Assembly (NCBI GenBank): GCA_013177805.1
Contig: JABLXU010000004.1
Location: 98,447 to 162,446 of the forward strand
Length of the DNA: 64,000 nt
Reading direction: 5' to 3'
DNA from: Candidatus Omnitrophota bacterium
GTDB lineage: Bacteria; Hinthialibacterota; Hinthialibacteria; Hinthialibacterales; Hinthialibacteraceae
The translations under genes were made by a program, and so were the position numbers. This document shows, piece by piece, positions 7,953-16,052 of the stretch. Under the pieces are notes generated by a model. The model was not told where the DNA came from, ran no database searches, and saw nothing but the letters and a program-made list of their open reading frames with translations. Every line of letters starts with the position of its first letter. The first letter of the stretch is position 1.

Positions 7953-9979
7953 TCAATCCCACGAATTTTCCAAGGCTAATTCCCAGGTATCATTGAACCG
8001 TACTAATTTACCCGCATCCCGGCTGTTTCCCCCAAACCAAACCATCGTATTCCGGCGCTCGTCATATGCCATAGAAATCAATTGCCGCTGTACGGGCGGA
8101 GTCCTCTTCAAGCAAGTCCAGCGGTGTCCATCCCATTCCCAGGTGTCGCCTAGGCTACGATTGGGATCTAGATCCACTATATCCGTGCCTCCTCCAAATA
8201 AAATCATCCGGCCGCTTTTCCGGTCATAGGCCATGCTGCCCCACATGCGCGGCTCGGGACCCGTCTCCGCCACTTTCGAAAACACGCTGCCATCCCATTC
8301 CCACGTGTCCCCAAATATGCGGGTACCGTCCGTTCCGCCGAACAGCACCGTTTTCTGGCGGCGCGAGTCATAGGCGGTATACATGAGGCTTCGCGGCGAA
8401 GGCGATTCTTGAACTTGTACGTGTTGCCATTGGTTGCCGTCCCATTCCCACAAATCCGCCGTCGATTTCAAATCCTGATCAAATCCGCCGAACAGAACCA
8501 CTTTTCCCCGGGCCTCGTCATACGCCAAGGCATACCCGCACCGGTTCCCCGGGCCTTTCACGTTCCGCTTGATCCATCTCGTCCCATCGTATTCCCACGT
8601 ATCGCCATACCCTATCCATTTCACGACATCTCCGCCCCCGTACATCACGATTTTCTTGCGGGCGGAATCATAAACCATGGACATCAAAAACCGTTCTTCC
8701 GGCCGGTCCGCGCGGGGGATCGGCACTTCATGCCAGGCCATCCCATCCCATTCCCAAGTTTCATTCAGCATGTAACGGAAATTGCCGTTAAAACCTCCGA
8801 ACATTACGATCTTTCCCCGGTCCGGGTCATACACCATGGCATATCCCTGCCGCTGCACGGGACTTTCCGGCGTCTCGATCCGTGTCCATTGATTTCCGGA
8901 CATGTTGGCGATGGTCCCGCTGATCGGCAGCAACACGGCGGCGAAGGCGGACAGGAGGGCGCGGGATTTCCAAGTACAACCACGCTCCAGTACGCGCCCA
9001 GTATCCAAAATGCGTAGAATGCGTTTCTTGATGATACCCTTTCTCGGGGACAGACCCATGGAATAAGAAAGGAAGGCTGGCCAGGTTTCGGTCTGCGCGG
9101 CGACCAGTAAGAGTCCCTCGCCGCACTCCTTCCGGGATGCGCCGGAAACCACGATCGCCGCGTCATCGCAGGCATACTCCCGCAGCCGGTCGACCGTCCG
9201 GTTGACCACGCCACCACCGGATTGAAGAAGAAGGCGATCTGAAATAGGCTTTGGATCAGCCGGACCCAAATGTCCCCCCGGCGGATGTGCGCCAATTCGT
9301 GCAACAGAATCCATTGGCGCTGTGTTCGGGTGAACGACTTCTCAAAATCCTGCGGGAGGATGATCCGGGGACGCGTCAGCCCCCATACCACCGGAGAGCC
9401 AAGCCATCCTGCCGTGAGCCAAACCACAGGACGGCGCAACCCGCTGCGGCGCGCCAACTCATCCAATTCCGTCCGCAGCGCCTTTTTCTTGACCGGCTGC
9501 GTATGATGGAGACCGTGGCCAACCGACCATTGATGCTTCGCAAACCGTAATAACAACAGGAGGACTAAAACAGCCCAGACTGCCATCAACCAAAACGTTT
9601 TGGACAAAGCCGGCAGCCTAGGCTTATCCATGGAGGGGAGGGAGACGGGATTGTTATCGCCGGCCGGAGATTTTTTCCCGCCTCCCGAAAACAGGCCGGA
9701 GCCCCACCCGATCCCGTTATCACCCAGAACCGCAGGGATTTCAAACGAGGCGGGAACCCAAGAGTGAATCAGGCCGGGTAATGAGACAAAACCCGGGAAA
9801 ATCAGCTTCACGAATACCAGCAAGAAAAGAACATACCCGGCTTGGACGGACAAGCGCTTGCGCCCTGCCATCCATAGCATCCCTACGATCCCCAACCCCA
9901 CAGCGGAATCGATCGTACTATTCCACATGTACGTTCCCCACCATTCCGCCCACGCGTTCAATCGCTCAGGGAGCAGCAT
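7953..9979 (-). CDS. M56 (BlaR1-type) membrane peptidase with C-terminal Kelch propeller, interrupted by a frameshift
   Basis: Two overlapping frames read as one protein of about 675 residues if one base is restored near 9206. The 5' frame (ATG 9979) has membrane helices near residues 25-38, 48-68 and 128-146, then the zinc motif HELAHIRRGD (residues 227-236) and FFFNPVVAW. The sequence then leaves frame. The expected continuation, VNRTVDRLREYACDDA, with the third M56 ligand in REYACDD, is in the other frame, which ends at 7953. After a fourth membrane segment (ALLSAFAAVLLPISG) come about six Kelch repeats marked by repeated DTWEWDG and VLFGG. By analogy with BlaR1/MecR1, the outer domain would sense a ligand and the peptidase would trigger removal of the BlaI-type repressor encoded 7 bases upstream. 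There is no penicillin-binding domain. It could be a pseudogene, or the missing base could be a sequence error. Confidence 0.8.
9198..9214 (-). other. Frameshift site in the M56-Kelch gene
   Basis: On the coding strand the sequence reads GTGGTGGCGTGGTCAACC. One extra G after GCGTGG would give continuous M56 homology (NPVVAW-VNRTVDRL). No slippery heptamer of the X-XXY-YYZ type is present, so programmed slippage is unlikely. Confidence 0.75.
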
Positions 9980-9986
9980 GACGCTC

Positions 9987-10388
9987 TTATCCTTGGCTGG
10001 AAAGACTACCTTTTTCGTATTGATCGAGCAGGGAACGCAACTCCTGGAGATCTTGTTCGGATAAGTCGCTTTTTTGGACCATGTAGGCCAGCAAGGGGCC
10101 CGCCTGGCCCCCCAGGGCTTTGTCCAGCAAATCGTCGGCTACTTGAAAGAGGGATTGCGCCAAGGTCTTTTTAGGGCGATAAAGATACGAATTCCCAATG
10201 AGGGTGGCCCTCAGGAATCCTTTGTTCACCAACCGGTTCAGGTGGGTGCGGACGGTGTTGGGCGCCCACCCGTACAGCTCGCCGGCCAGAAGATAAACAT
10301 CCCGGGCGGAACATGCTTTCTTGCGCCACACAATGTTCATGACTTTCCATTCGGGGGGAGTCAATAGCTTGGAAGAGGGTCTTGGCAT
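9987..10388 (-). CDS. BlaI/MecI/CopY-family transcriptional repressor
   Basis: This 133-residue winged-helix protein begins MPRPSSKLLTPPEWKVMNIVW. It has the family pattern of a recognition helix in APNTVRTHLNRLVNKGFL and a C-terminal dimerisation region of acidic helices. Family members bind palindromic operators and are released when a partner M56 sensor is activated and the repressor is cleaved. The M56-Kelch gene follows after 7 bases, the normal repressor-sensor arrangement. The ATG at 10388 is preferred over one at 10448 because it gives the usual length and has AGGAG 11 bases upstream. No beta-lactamase is nearby, so the regulon is unknown. Confidence 0.88.
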   Translation of the reverse strand: MPRPSSKLLTPPEWKVMNIVWRKKACSARDVYLLAGELYGWAPNTVRTHLNRLVNKGFLRATLIGNSYLYRPKKTLAQSLFQVADDLLDKALGGQAGPLLAYMVQKSDLSEQDLQELRSLLDQYEKGSLSSQG

Positions 10389-10874
10389 TGGATGAAACAC
10401 TCCTGACGAAAGAATAAGCATCCATGAAAGATCGTCCGGATGAATCAATCAATTAAAACACAGGATATACACTAATACAAGCGGAGTTTTATTAAATAAT
10501 CGCACTTTGCGGGAAAATTCTGCCTCCCAGGATGGCCGTCCCAAAATCGGTTTTCGGTTCCCACTGGCAGGCGGGGAACGGAGAGGTCCGGGAAAGGATT
10601 GGTATTCGGAGTAAAATTTCTGTAAAATTCTCCCGATAATTTTGAGGCGGACATGGTTTGTCTGATCCCACCACGGATGGCGGATCTCAGTGGTTTTCAT
10701 GGGAGGCCGGCATATGGGGTGGGAGTGGAAGGCCGCCGGTTCCGGTGGTTGTCCCATGGGTTCCTCCCATAGGAGGAAGGGGAATTACGATTTTTACAGA
10801 TGGCCTATTGATAGATAGGAAGTGGCGTTGGATTCCCATTTCCGAATCGCCAAGGAATGCGTGAGGCATAGACC
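10389..10874. other. Intergenic region between the BlaI-type gene and the HEAT-repeat gene
   Basis: No gene is seen in these 486 bases. They hold the blaI promoter (10452-10480) and a perfect hairpin with 7-base arms, TTCCTCC-CATA-GGAGGAA, at 10761-10778. No classical TACTACA-type BlaI operator was recognised. Confidence 0.6.
10452..10480 (-). promoter_or_regulatory. Probable sigma70 promoter of the BlaI/M56 pair
   Basis: On the minus strand TTGTAT and TTTAAT are separated by 17 bases, in a locally AT-rich stretch about 65 bases upstream of the BlaI-type start. The call is by eye. Confidence 0.45.
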
Positions 10875-12839
10875 TTGAAGCTTCCAAATCTAGGTCCATC
10901 CGATGAACTCCATTCACCCGCGGCTGGCAAAGCCGACCGTGTTTCCCAACTACTGTTTAGTTCGCATAGAACAGAACAAGCGGGGGAGATTCTGGACGCT
11001 CTCGCCTTGGCTGCCCATTCTCCCTGGAATCAGCGGTTGCTGTTATGGACGCTTGCCAGCCCGGATGCGGCGCTGCGGAAACGGGCCGGGGAGATACTGG
11101 ATACCATTGCTGTTGACTTCGACCTGTTAACACACGAGTTGGCCTCCCCCATGTGGGAAGTGCGGGAAGGGGCGGCGCGCCTGATCGCCAAGAGCGGCCG
11201 GCTGGACATCATCCCCTTGCTGATCGCGGAAATCGAAGATTACCACCCCCGCGTGGCCGAAGCGGCCCGGGAAAGTTTATCAAGACTGATCGACAACGCG
11301 AAACTCCGGAAACTCAGAGGGGAACTGCCACCCGGGGAAGTGAACGAGGCGCTCGTTATCCTCTTTCAAACCTTGTACATTTCCAAGCGTTCTCCCCGGT
11401 ATCAAACCATTCCCTATCTTTTCGAGATCTCATCCTTAGATGAAGAGGCCTTCTGGCAAATGTATTTGACTCTGGATTTACCCCAGTACACGCTTTTGCA
11501 CGAGGAATTCCTCCGCTATCAAAAAGAAGGCGCTCTCCGGGTGGTGTACCGGGGATTGCTGCAAAAAAACGATCTGGTATTGGACCGGTTAACCGGTTTT
11601 CTGGCCATGGCGGTCCGGAATAGCGGGGAAAACGTGAATTATCACCTGGAGGCCCTCCGCAGTCTGAACCGGGCCGATTTTGTCAAAGCAGCTTTCGTTC
11701 TCCAGCATTTCCGAATCCTGGCGGAGTTCCAAGGTTTGATCAAATTCATGAATCCGCCGGAACGGATCGTCCTTTTCGATCTGCTCGAAGCGGTCGGCGC
11801 CGAGCAGAATCTCGCGTTTCTGCTGCGTTGCCTGCAACTCGACGATTCCCGTATCCGCATCCGCGTGTTGAAAATCCTGGGGGACAATCCCACTCTGGGT
11901 CTTCGCCCGGAAGTCTTTGAATTTCTGACGGATACAGATGAACAGATGCTCCTCGCCGCCTTGCGCTATCTGCAAAAGAAAGGAGATCTATCTATCCTTG
12001 AACGAATCACTCATTTGGCGCGCAGCAAGAAGAAAAAGGTGCGGCAGGGCGTGATCAGCACCATGTTCAAGATCATGAAGGACAACCTGTTGAAGCGCTT
12101 TGATCAGTTCGGCCCCGCCCGCCGGTTGAAAATCCTCAAATCCCTGTTGAAGATGAAACCCAACTTTTTCGAGGACTTGCAATACTTGTCCGAATCTCCC
12201 CAGGAAAAAGACCGGATCAAATACATCAAAATGCTGGAAGCCCGGCCTCTTCAAGAGGCCTTGGCGGATTACCGCCGTTTAGCCCGGGATCCCAATCCCC
12301 GGGTCCGGGCCGCCGCCCTCATGGGATTCGCACGGATTCAGGATCCGGAAATGCGGTTCAAACTGATCCGCCCGTTTTTCAACGATCCCGATGACCGCGT
12401 GCGGGCCAACGCCGTAGACTTGTTGCCCGATCACAAACCGGCGGACGATACGATCACCGCGATCGCTCATGAGTCGGCGCAACAGGGTTCGCGGCGGGAA
12501 CGCGCCAATGCCTTGGCCAAACTGATCAACTGGGGATATGCTCAATACGAAACCGCTTTGTTGGAAATGCTCCACAGTCCGGATGAAATCACCAAAACCA
12601 ACGCCCTGTGGATTTTGGGCGTGACGGACTTGCCGCACCTGCTCCCCTATTTACGCGAGGCGGCCAACGATCCCCGCCCCCATGTCCGTCAAATGGCCGT
12701 GCGGGGCATCGGCCTGAAAGGCACTGACGAAGATATCCGGGCGCTTATGCCGTTTCTCAAGGATCCAGACCGCTCCGTGCGGGTTGCGGCAAGGAATGCC
12801 TTGCGCGCCCGCCTGAATTTGTCTTTTGAAATTTTGTGA
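10875..12839 (+). CDS. HEAT-repeat protein
   Basis: The protein has 654 residues with no signal peptide or membrane segment, so it is probably cytoplasmic. It is helical throughout, with HEAT-type repeats clearest at residues 60-130 (LRKRAGEILDTI, VREGAARLIAKSG, PRVAEAARESLSRL) and 440-650 (PRVRAAALMGFARI, RVRANAVDLLPDH, HVRQMAVRGIGLKG, SVRVAARNALRARL). HEAT solenoids are protein-binding scaffolds; no catalytic domain is visible and a specific role cannot be given. The first usable start is TTG at 10875, preceded by GAGG at 8 bases and by an in-frame stop just upstream. The gene is convergent with the fliN-like gene. Confidence 0.75.
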   Translation: MKLPNLGPSDELHSPAAGKADRVSQLLFSSHRTEQAGEILDALALAAHSPWNQRLLLWTLASPDAALRKRAGEILDTIAVDFDLLTHELASPMWEVREGAARLIAKSGRLDIIPLLIAEIEDYHPRVAEAARESLSRLIDNAKLRKLRGELPPGEVNEALVILFQTLYISKRSPRYQTIPYLFEISSLDEEAFWQMYLTLDLPQYTLLHEEFLRYQKEGALRVVYRGLLQKNDLVLDRLTGFLAMAVRNSGENVNYHLEALRSLNRADFVKAAFVLQHFRILAEFQGLIKFMNPPERIVLFDLLEAVGAEQNLAFLLRCLQLDDSRIRIRVLKILGDNPTLGLRPEVFEFLTDTDEQMLLAALRYLQKKGDLSILERITHLARSKKKKVRQGVISTMFKIMKDNLLKRFDQFGPARRLKILKSLLKMKPNFFEDLQYLSESPQEKDRIKYIKMLEARPLQEALADYRRLARDPNPRVRAAALMGFARIQDPEMRFKLIRPFFNDPDDRVRANAVDLLPDHKPADDTITAIAHESAQQGSRRERANALAKLINWGYAQYETALLEMLHSPDEITKTNALWILGVTDLPHLLPYLREAANDPRPHVRQMAVRGIGLKGTDEDIRALMPFLKDPDRSVRVAARNALRARLNLSFEIL

Positions 12840-12876
12840 GCCCGGGAGGGATTCTACAAAACGCGGGAGAGTGGGG

Positions 12877-13401
12877 TTACTTCAACGCCTCGATGATTTC
12901 CGGCACCGATAGGATGTCGGTCACCCGGACGCCGAAATGGTCGCCGATTACGATCATTTCTCCCTTCGAAAACGGCTTTTGATTGACCATTAAGTCCACG
13001 GGTTCCCCGTTCAACTTTTGCAACTCCAACACCGAGCCGGGCCCCATGGCCAACACATCCCGCACGGTCGCGGTGGTTTTTCCCAGTTCCACCCGGATTT
13101 CCAACTCCAGGTTGAGGATGATCTCCAGATTGGTGACATCGCCCATCACCTCTCCATCCTCGAACGTCTCGAAAACCGCCGGCTGGACCCGCACTTTCCC
13201 CTCCAGCACCGGCGACCGCCGCCATTTGGCGGATTCCCGCCCGGTCTCCCTTTCCCCCGGGGTGGATTCGACCTCGGTCTCCGGCAAGGCGGAAAACACC
13301 CCAGGCTTTTCCGCGCCGGACTTGGCCTTTGGTTCCTTCGCTTTTCCCAATCCCGCCCGCATGAGCGCGTCGATTTCTTCTTGTGACAGAATCGTTCCCA
13401 T
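12877..13401 (-). CDS. fliN: FliN-type flagellar motor switch protein (SpoA/FliN_N domains)
   Basis: The protein has 174 residues. The N-terminus ILSQEEIDALM is the short helix found at the start of FliM and FliY/FliN proteins. A charged linker (about residues 18-95) follows, then a SpoA domain at about 100-172: LEIILNLELEIRVELGKTT, LAMGPGSVLELQKLNGEPVDLMVN and EMIVIGDHFGVRVTDIL. FliN forms the lower C-ring, sets the direction of rotation and contacts the flagellar export apparatus. The linker is longer than in E. coli FliN (137 residues). No other recognisable flagellar gene is in the window, so this copy is separated from any main flagellar operon. A type III secretion C-ring homologue is the alternative. 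Confidence 0.85.
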   Translation of the reverse strand: MGTILSQEEIDALMRAGLGKAKEPKAKSGAEKPGVFSALPETEVESTPGERETGRESAKWRRSPVLEGKVRVQPAVFETFEDGEVMGDVTNLEIILNLELEIRVELGKTTATVRDVLAMGPGSVLELQKLNGEPVDLMVNQKPFSKGEMIVIGDHFGVRVTDILSVPEIIEALK

Positions 13402-13544
13402 GATTCGACTCGTATCCCTCAGCCATCGAATCCTTCGATTCGTCCCATCTTCGAGGGCGTGTACAGTATATCATGATTCGCGATCTTATGATTCGCGCGG
13501 CCTGCAGAAAGATCCCCGTTTCTTTCAAGCCTGGTTTCTTCGAT

Positions 13545-14495
13545 TCACCGGGATTTGAATCTTTGCAGCAACTGCTTGGCGAACACCATCCGGTGGCTGC
13601 GTTCACCTGATTCGGGTGCGGGATCTTTCACCTCTGGATCCTGCGGAACGGTGGACTTTTTTTGCTGAATTTTTTCCACCACCGACTCCACAATCGAGAT
13701 AACCTTTTCCAACACCTTCAATTTTTCATATTTATCATCCAACTGGCTGATGTATTGATTCAACGTTTCATTCAACCGGCCGGGCGCAATCTGGTGGATG
13801 TTCAAAACTCCCATTTCTTGGTGCGCCAAAATGGCTTGGATTTTAGCTATGGTTTTGAGGTGTTTTGAATCCAGATAAGTGGTCAGGTCTTCCAAGTTTT
13901 CTTCAATGAAACGCTGAACGTAGTTCGTGTATTGGTTGCCCAGATCGATTTCGCGTTCCAGCACCGCGAATTGACATTTCATCTGGTTGAGAGACGCTTC
14001 CAGATATTCTCCGATCAGAGTCTGAATCAACGAGGATTTGCGGTCCGGACATTCCACGATATTCGCCAACTTCCGCTTGCTGGCGATGATATCCTGAGCG
14101 TTGGCGGCGCAGATCCGCTCCTTTTTCCGCAAATAGGTCTGGTTCTCGGTTTTTCGAATCAGATCAAATCCGGCGTAACGGGATTGGAACAAGTAATCGA
14201 TGATCCGGGTGGAGTGTTTGATGGATTTCATGCAGGCGGTGTACCGTTCATTTTCGTCCACGCATAAAAATTCCTCCAAATGCTGCTCGTACACCTTTTT
14301 TTGCGATTTCTGGATTTCGACGAATTTACGGCGGACCTGGGCGTCCTGAAAAATATGGGTGAGGGTGTCGATCGCGATCCGGCCATTGACATACCGGGCG
14401 GCCAGCTGATCCTGATCCACCCCGGGATGCTTACGGACATACTCGGAAAAAAGGGTTTTTTGCAAGGATTCCAGGAAGGATGAATCCAAACCCAT
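13545..14495 (-). CDS. Helical protein of unknown function upstream of fliN
   Basis: The 316-residue soluble protein is not recognised. It is rich in charged helices with coiled-coil character, especially at residues 180-300 (LEREIDLGNQYTNYVQRF, QLDDKYEKLKVLEKV). A basic C-terminus (FAKQLLQRFKSR) follows a Pro/Glu-rich linker. The ATG at 14495 is chosen because AAGGAG lies four bases upstream, while the earlier ATG at 14555 lacks one. It is followed after 143 bases by the fliN-like gene on the same strand, which hints at a motility or type III export link, but nothing in the protein proves it. Confidence 0.6.
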   Translation of the reverse strand: MGLDSSFLESLQKTLFSEYVRKHPGVDQDQLAARYVNGRIAIDTLTHIFQDAQVRRKFVEIQKSQKKVYEQHLEEFLCVDENERYTACMKSIKHSTRIIDYLFQSRYAGFDLIRKTENQTYLRKKERICAANAQDIIASKRKLANIVECPDRKSSLIQTLIGEYLEASLNQMKCQFAVLEREIDLGNQYTNYVQRFIEENLEDLTTYLDSKHLKTIAKIQAILAHQEMGVLNIHQIAPGRLNETLNQYISQLDDKYEKLKVLEKVISIVESVVEKIQQKKSTVPQDPEVKDPAPESGERSHRMVFAKQLLQRFKSR

Positions 14496-14693
14496 CGAAC
14501 GCTCCTTGTTTCCCTTCCGGCCTGGAGACCGGTCCCAGCAGCCAGACTGCATCACGAAGCCAATGATGGTACCATTTCTTCAACATATTGCCTATTAAAA
14601 TTTGCTTCGTCAATAGTGAAAAAGGAAAGGCCTTCTTTCCGGCTCCCCCGGACCTGCCTGCCATTGGCCGCGCGAAACGGCCGATTTACCAGT

Positions 14694-15002
14694 TTATCCC
14701 CACCCTTCATCATCGGGATAAACGGAATGGAACTTAACGCTCCGGCGCGGTTCGGCCATCATTGGCTCTACAGTATCCCGCCACACCTGGTAATGGGCGG
14801 TCTCCTTGTGCCGGGCGGGATCATCTGGCGTGCGGTACACTTCCACAAGCACAAACCGGGCTGGATCATCGGCTTGCTGGATCACGTCAAACCGGGCGAT
14901 TCCCGGTTCCCGCACACTATTCCGCGCGTTTTCGATGGTGGCGGCCTTGAAGGCCTCGATTTGATCGGATTTCACATGAACAAAAACTTGAACGATGTAC
15001 AT
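14694..15002 (-). CDS. Antibiotic biosynthesis monooxygenase (ABM)/LsrG-like protein
   Basis: This 102-residue protein has the dimeric alpha/beta barrel pattern of the ABM superfamily: [19 protein letters not shown], then [23 protein letters not shown], then [10 protein letters not shown]. Order and spacing resemble LsrG, which processes phosphorylated autoinducer-2, but other ABM proteins (heme- or quinone-related monooxygenases) share the fold. No lsr genes are nearby, so only the superfamily is safe. The start has GGAG about 11 bases upstream. Confidence 0.75.
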   Translation of the reverse strand: MYIVQVFVHVKSDQIEAFKAATIENARNSVREPGIARFDVIQQADDPARFVLVEVYRTPDDPARHKETAHYQVWRDTVEPMMAEPRRSVKFHSVYPDDEGWG

Positions 15003-15228
15003 GGTTTTTCATTCTCCGGACTATTCCTGACGGCCAGGAATGTTGGTTTTGGGAAAGCACGCTAAGCGCGGTAAAGCACTCCAGGTGCGGAAGAAGCATA
15101 ACCCAGGGCACCCGGTTGGAGTAGAGGAAATACCTCCCCATTGTTTAGGCCTGAGTGGCCACCCGCGCAATCCCGGAGGGGGAGTGGCATCGCCCGAGAC
15201 GAGAGGTCTTCTAGTTTCCAATCCATGG

Positions 15229-15258
15229 TTGACACCCCTCCTATTCCTATGGTATTTT
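15229..15258 (+). promoter_or_regulatory. Probable sigma70 promoter of the first pseudopilin gene
   Basis: TTGACA and TATTTT are separated by 18 bases, about 56 bases upstream of the ATG at 15314. The rest of the 311-base gap (15003-15313) shows no gene. Confidence 0.6.
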
Positions 15259-15313
15259 ATCGATTATCTGATTCTCATTCTTATTTTTTATTACGCGAAA
15301 TGGAAAAGGAGTC

Positions 15314-15967
15314 ATGGATGTTCGGCGGGGTTTCACCCTTATCGAACTCTTGATCGTGGTGGCCATCATCGGCATCCTCGCCGCCATCGCCGTGCCCAAT
15401 TTTCTCAATGCCCAGATCCGCGCCAAAATCGCCCGATCGCAGGCCGATATGCGGTCGTTGGGGACGGCCATCGAGTCTTTCCGCCTCGACCAAAACCACC
15501 TGCTGGTCGATTTCTGGGATGAAAACGACGCCCAGGCTCTGGAACGGCTGAAAAAATGGGGCTTTTGCTCTCCGGACAATCTGGATGACGCCATCCGCAA
15601 CCAAAAATGCATTCTAGGCAACCTCACCAGCCCGGTTTCGTACATCGCCGCCATTCCCGATGACCCCTTTTTTGGAAAGATCGTCCATACCAGTGACCGG
15701 TTGGTTATCGCCCTCGCGGGGACCTATTTTTACGGTGACAACGAAGCCGCCATTCCCGGAAACGACCACAATTTCGCGGGTCTATGGCCGGAAAACGCCA
15801 AACGTTTCGGTTTGCAGCCGCTGAAAGAAGGGCAATGGGTGTTGCTGGGCATGGGACCCGACACGACGGCGGAAGAACTGGGCGGCGCGGAGTTGATCCG
15901 TGGATTGCCGTATGACGCCACCAACGGATTGATCAGCAAAGGCGATATCACCATGCGAGGGGGGTAA
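15314..15967 (+). CDS. Type II secretion/type IV pilus-like pseudopilin
   Basis: The protein has 217 residues. A short basic leader (MDVRRG) is followed by the prepilin cleavage site G|FTLIEL, with Glu at position +5, and a hydrophobic helix (LLIVVAIIGILAAIAVPNF) that both anchors the subunit and polymerises. Cleavage and methylation by a PilD-type peptidase are expected. The globular domain is of the GspG/DUF1559-like type and ends in a PYDATNGLISKGDI motif, also seen in the two other pseudopilins of this window. AAAAGGAG precedes the ATG. It is the first of a three-gene series with the repeat-containing secreted protein and a second pseudopilin. Confidence 0.88.
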   Translation: MDVRRGFTLIELLIVVAIIGILAAIAVPNFLNAQIRAKIARSQADMRSLGTAIESFRLDQNHLLVDFWDENDAQALERLKKWGFCSPDNLDDAIRNQKCILGNLTSPVSYIAAIPDDPFFGKIVHTSDRLVIALAGTYFYGDNEAAIPGNDHNFAGLWPENAKRFGLQPLKEGQWVLLGMGPDTTAEELGGAELIRGLPYDATNGLISKGDITMRGG

Positions 15968-16052
15968 TAAGATTTCAAGAATCCAATAGTCATCCCAATG
16001 TAGTCATCATAAATGAATGTAAGTAAATAAAAAATGCAGAGGGAGGAAGGCT

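Noticed and set aside
9198..9214. Programmed ribosomal frameshift in the M56-Kelch gene
   Set aside because: No slippery heptamer or downstream pseudoknot is evident, so a lost base is simpler.
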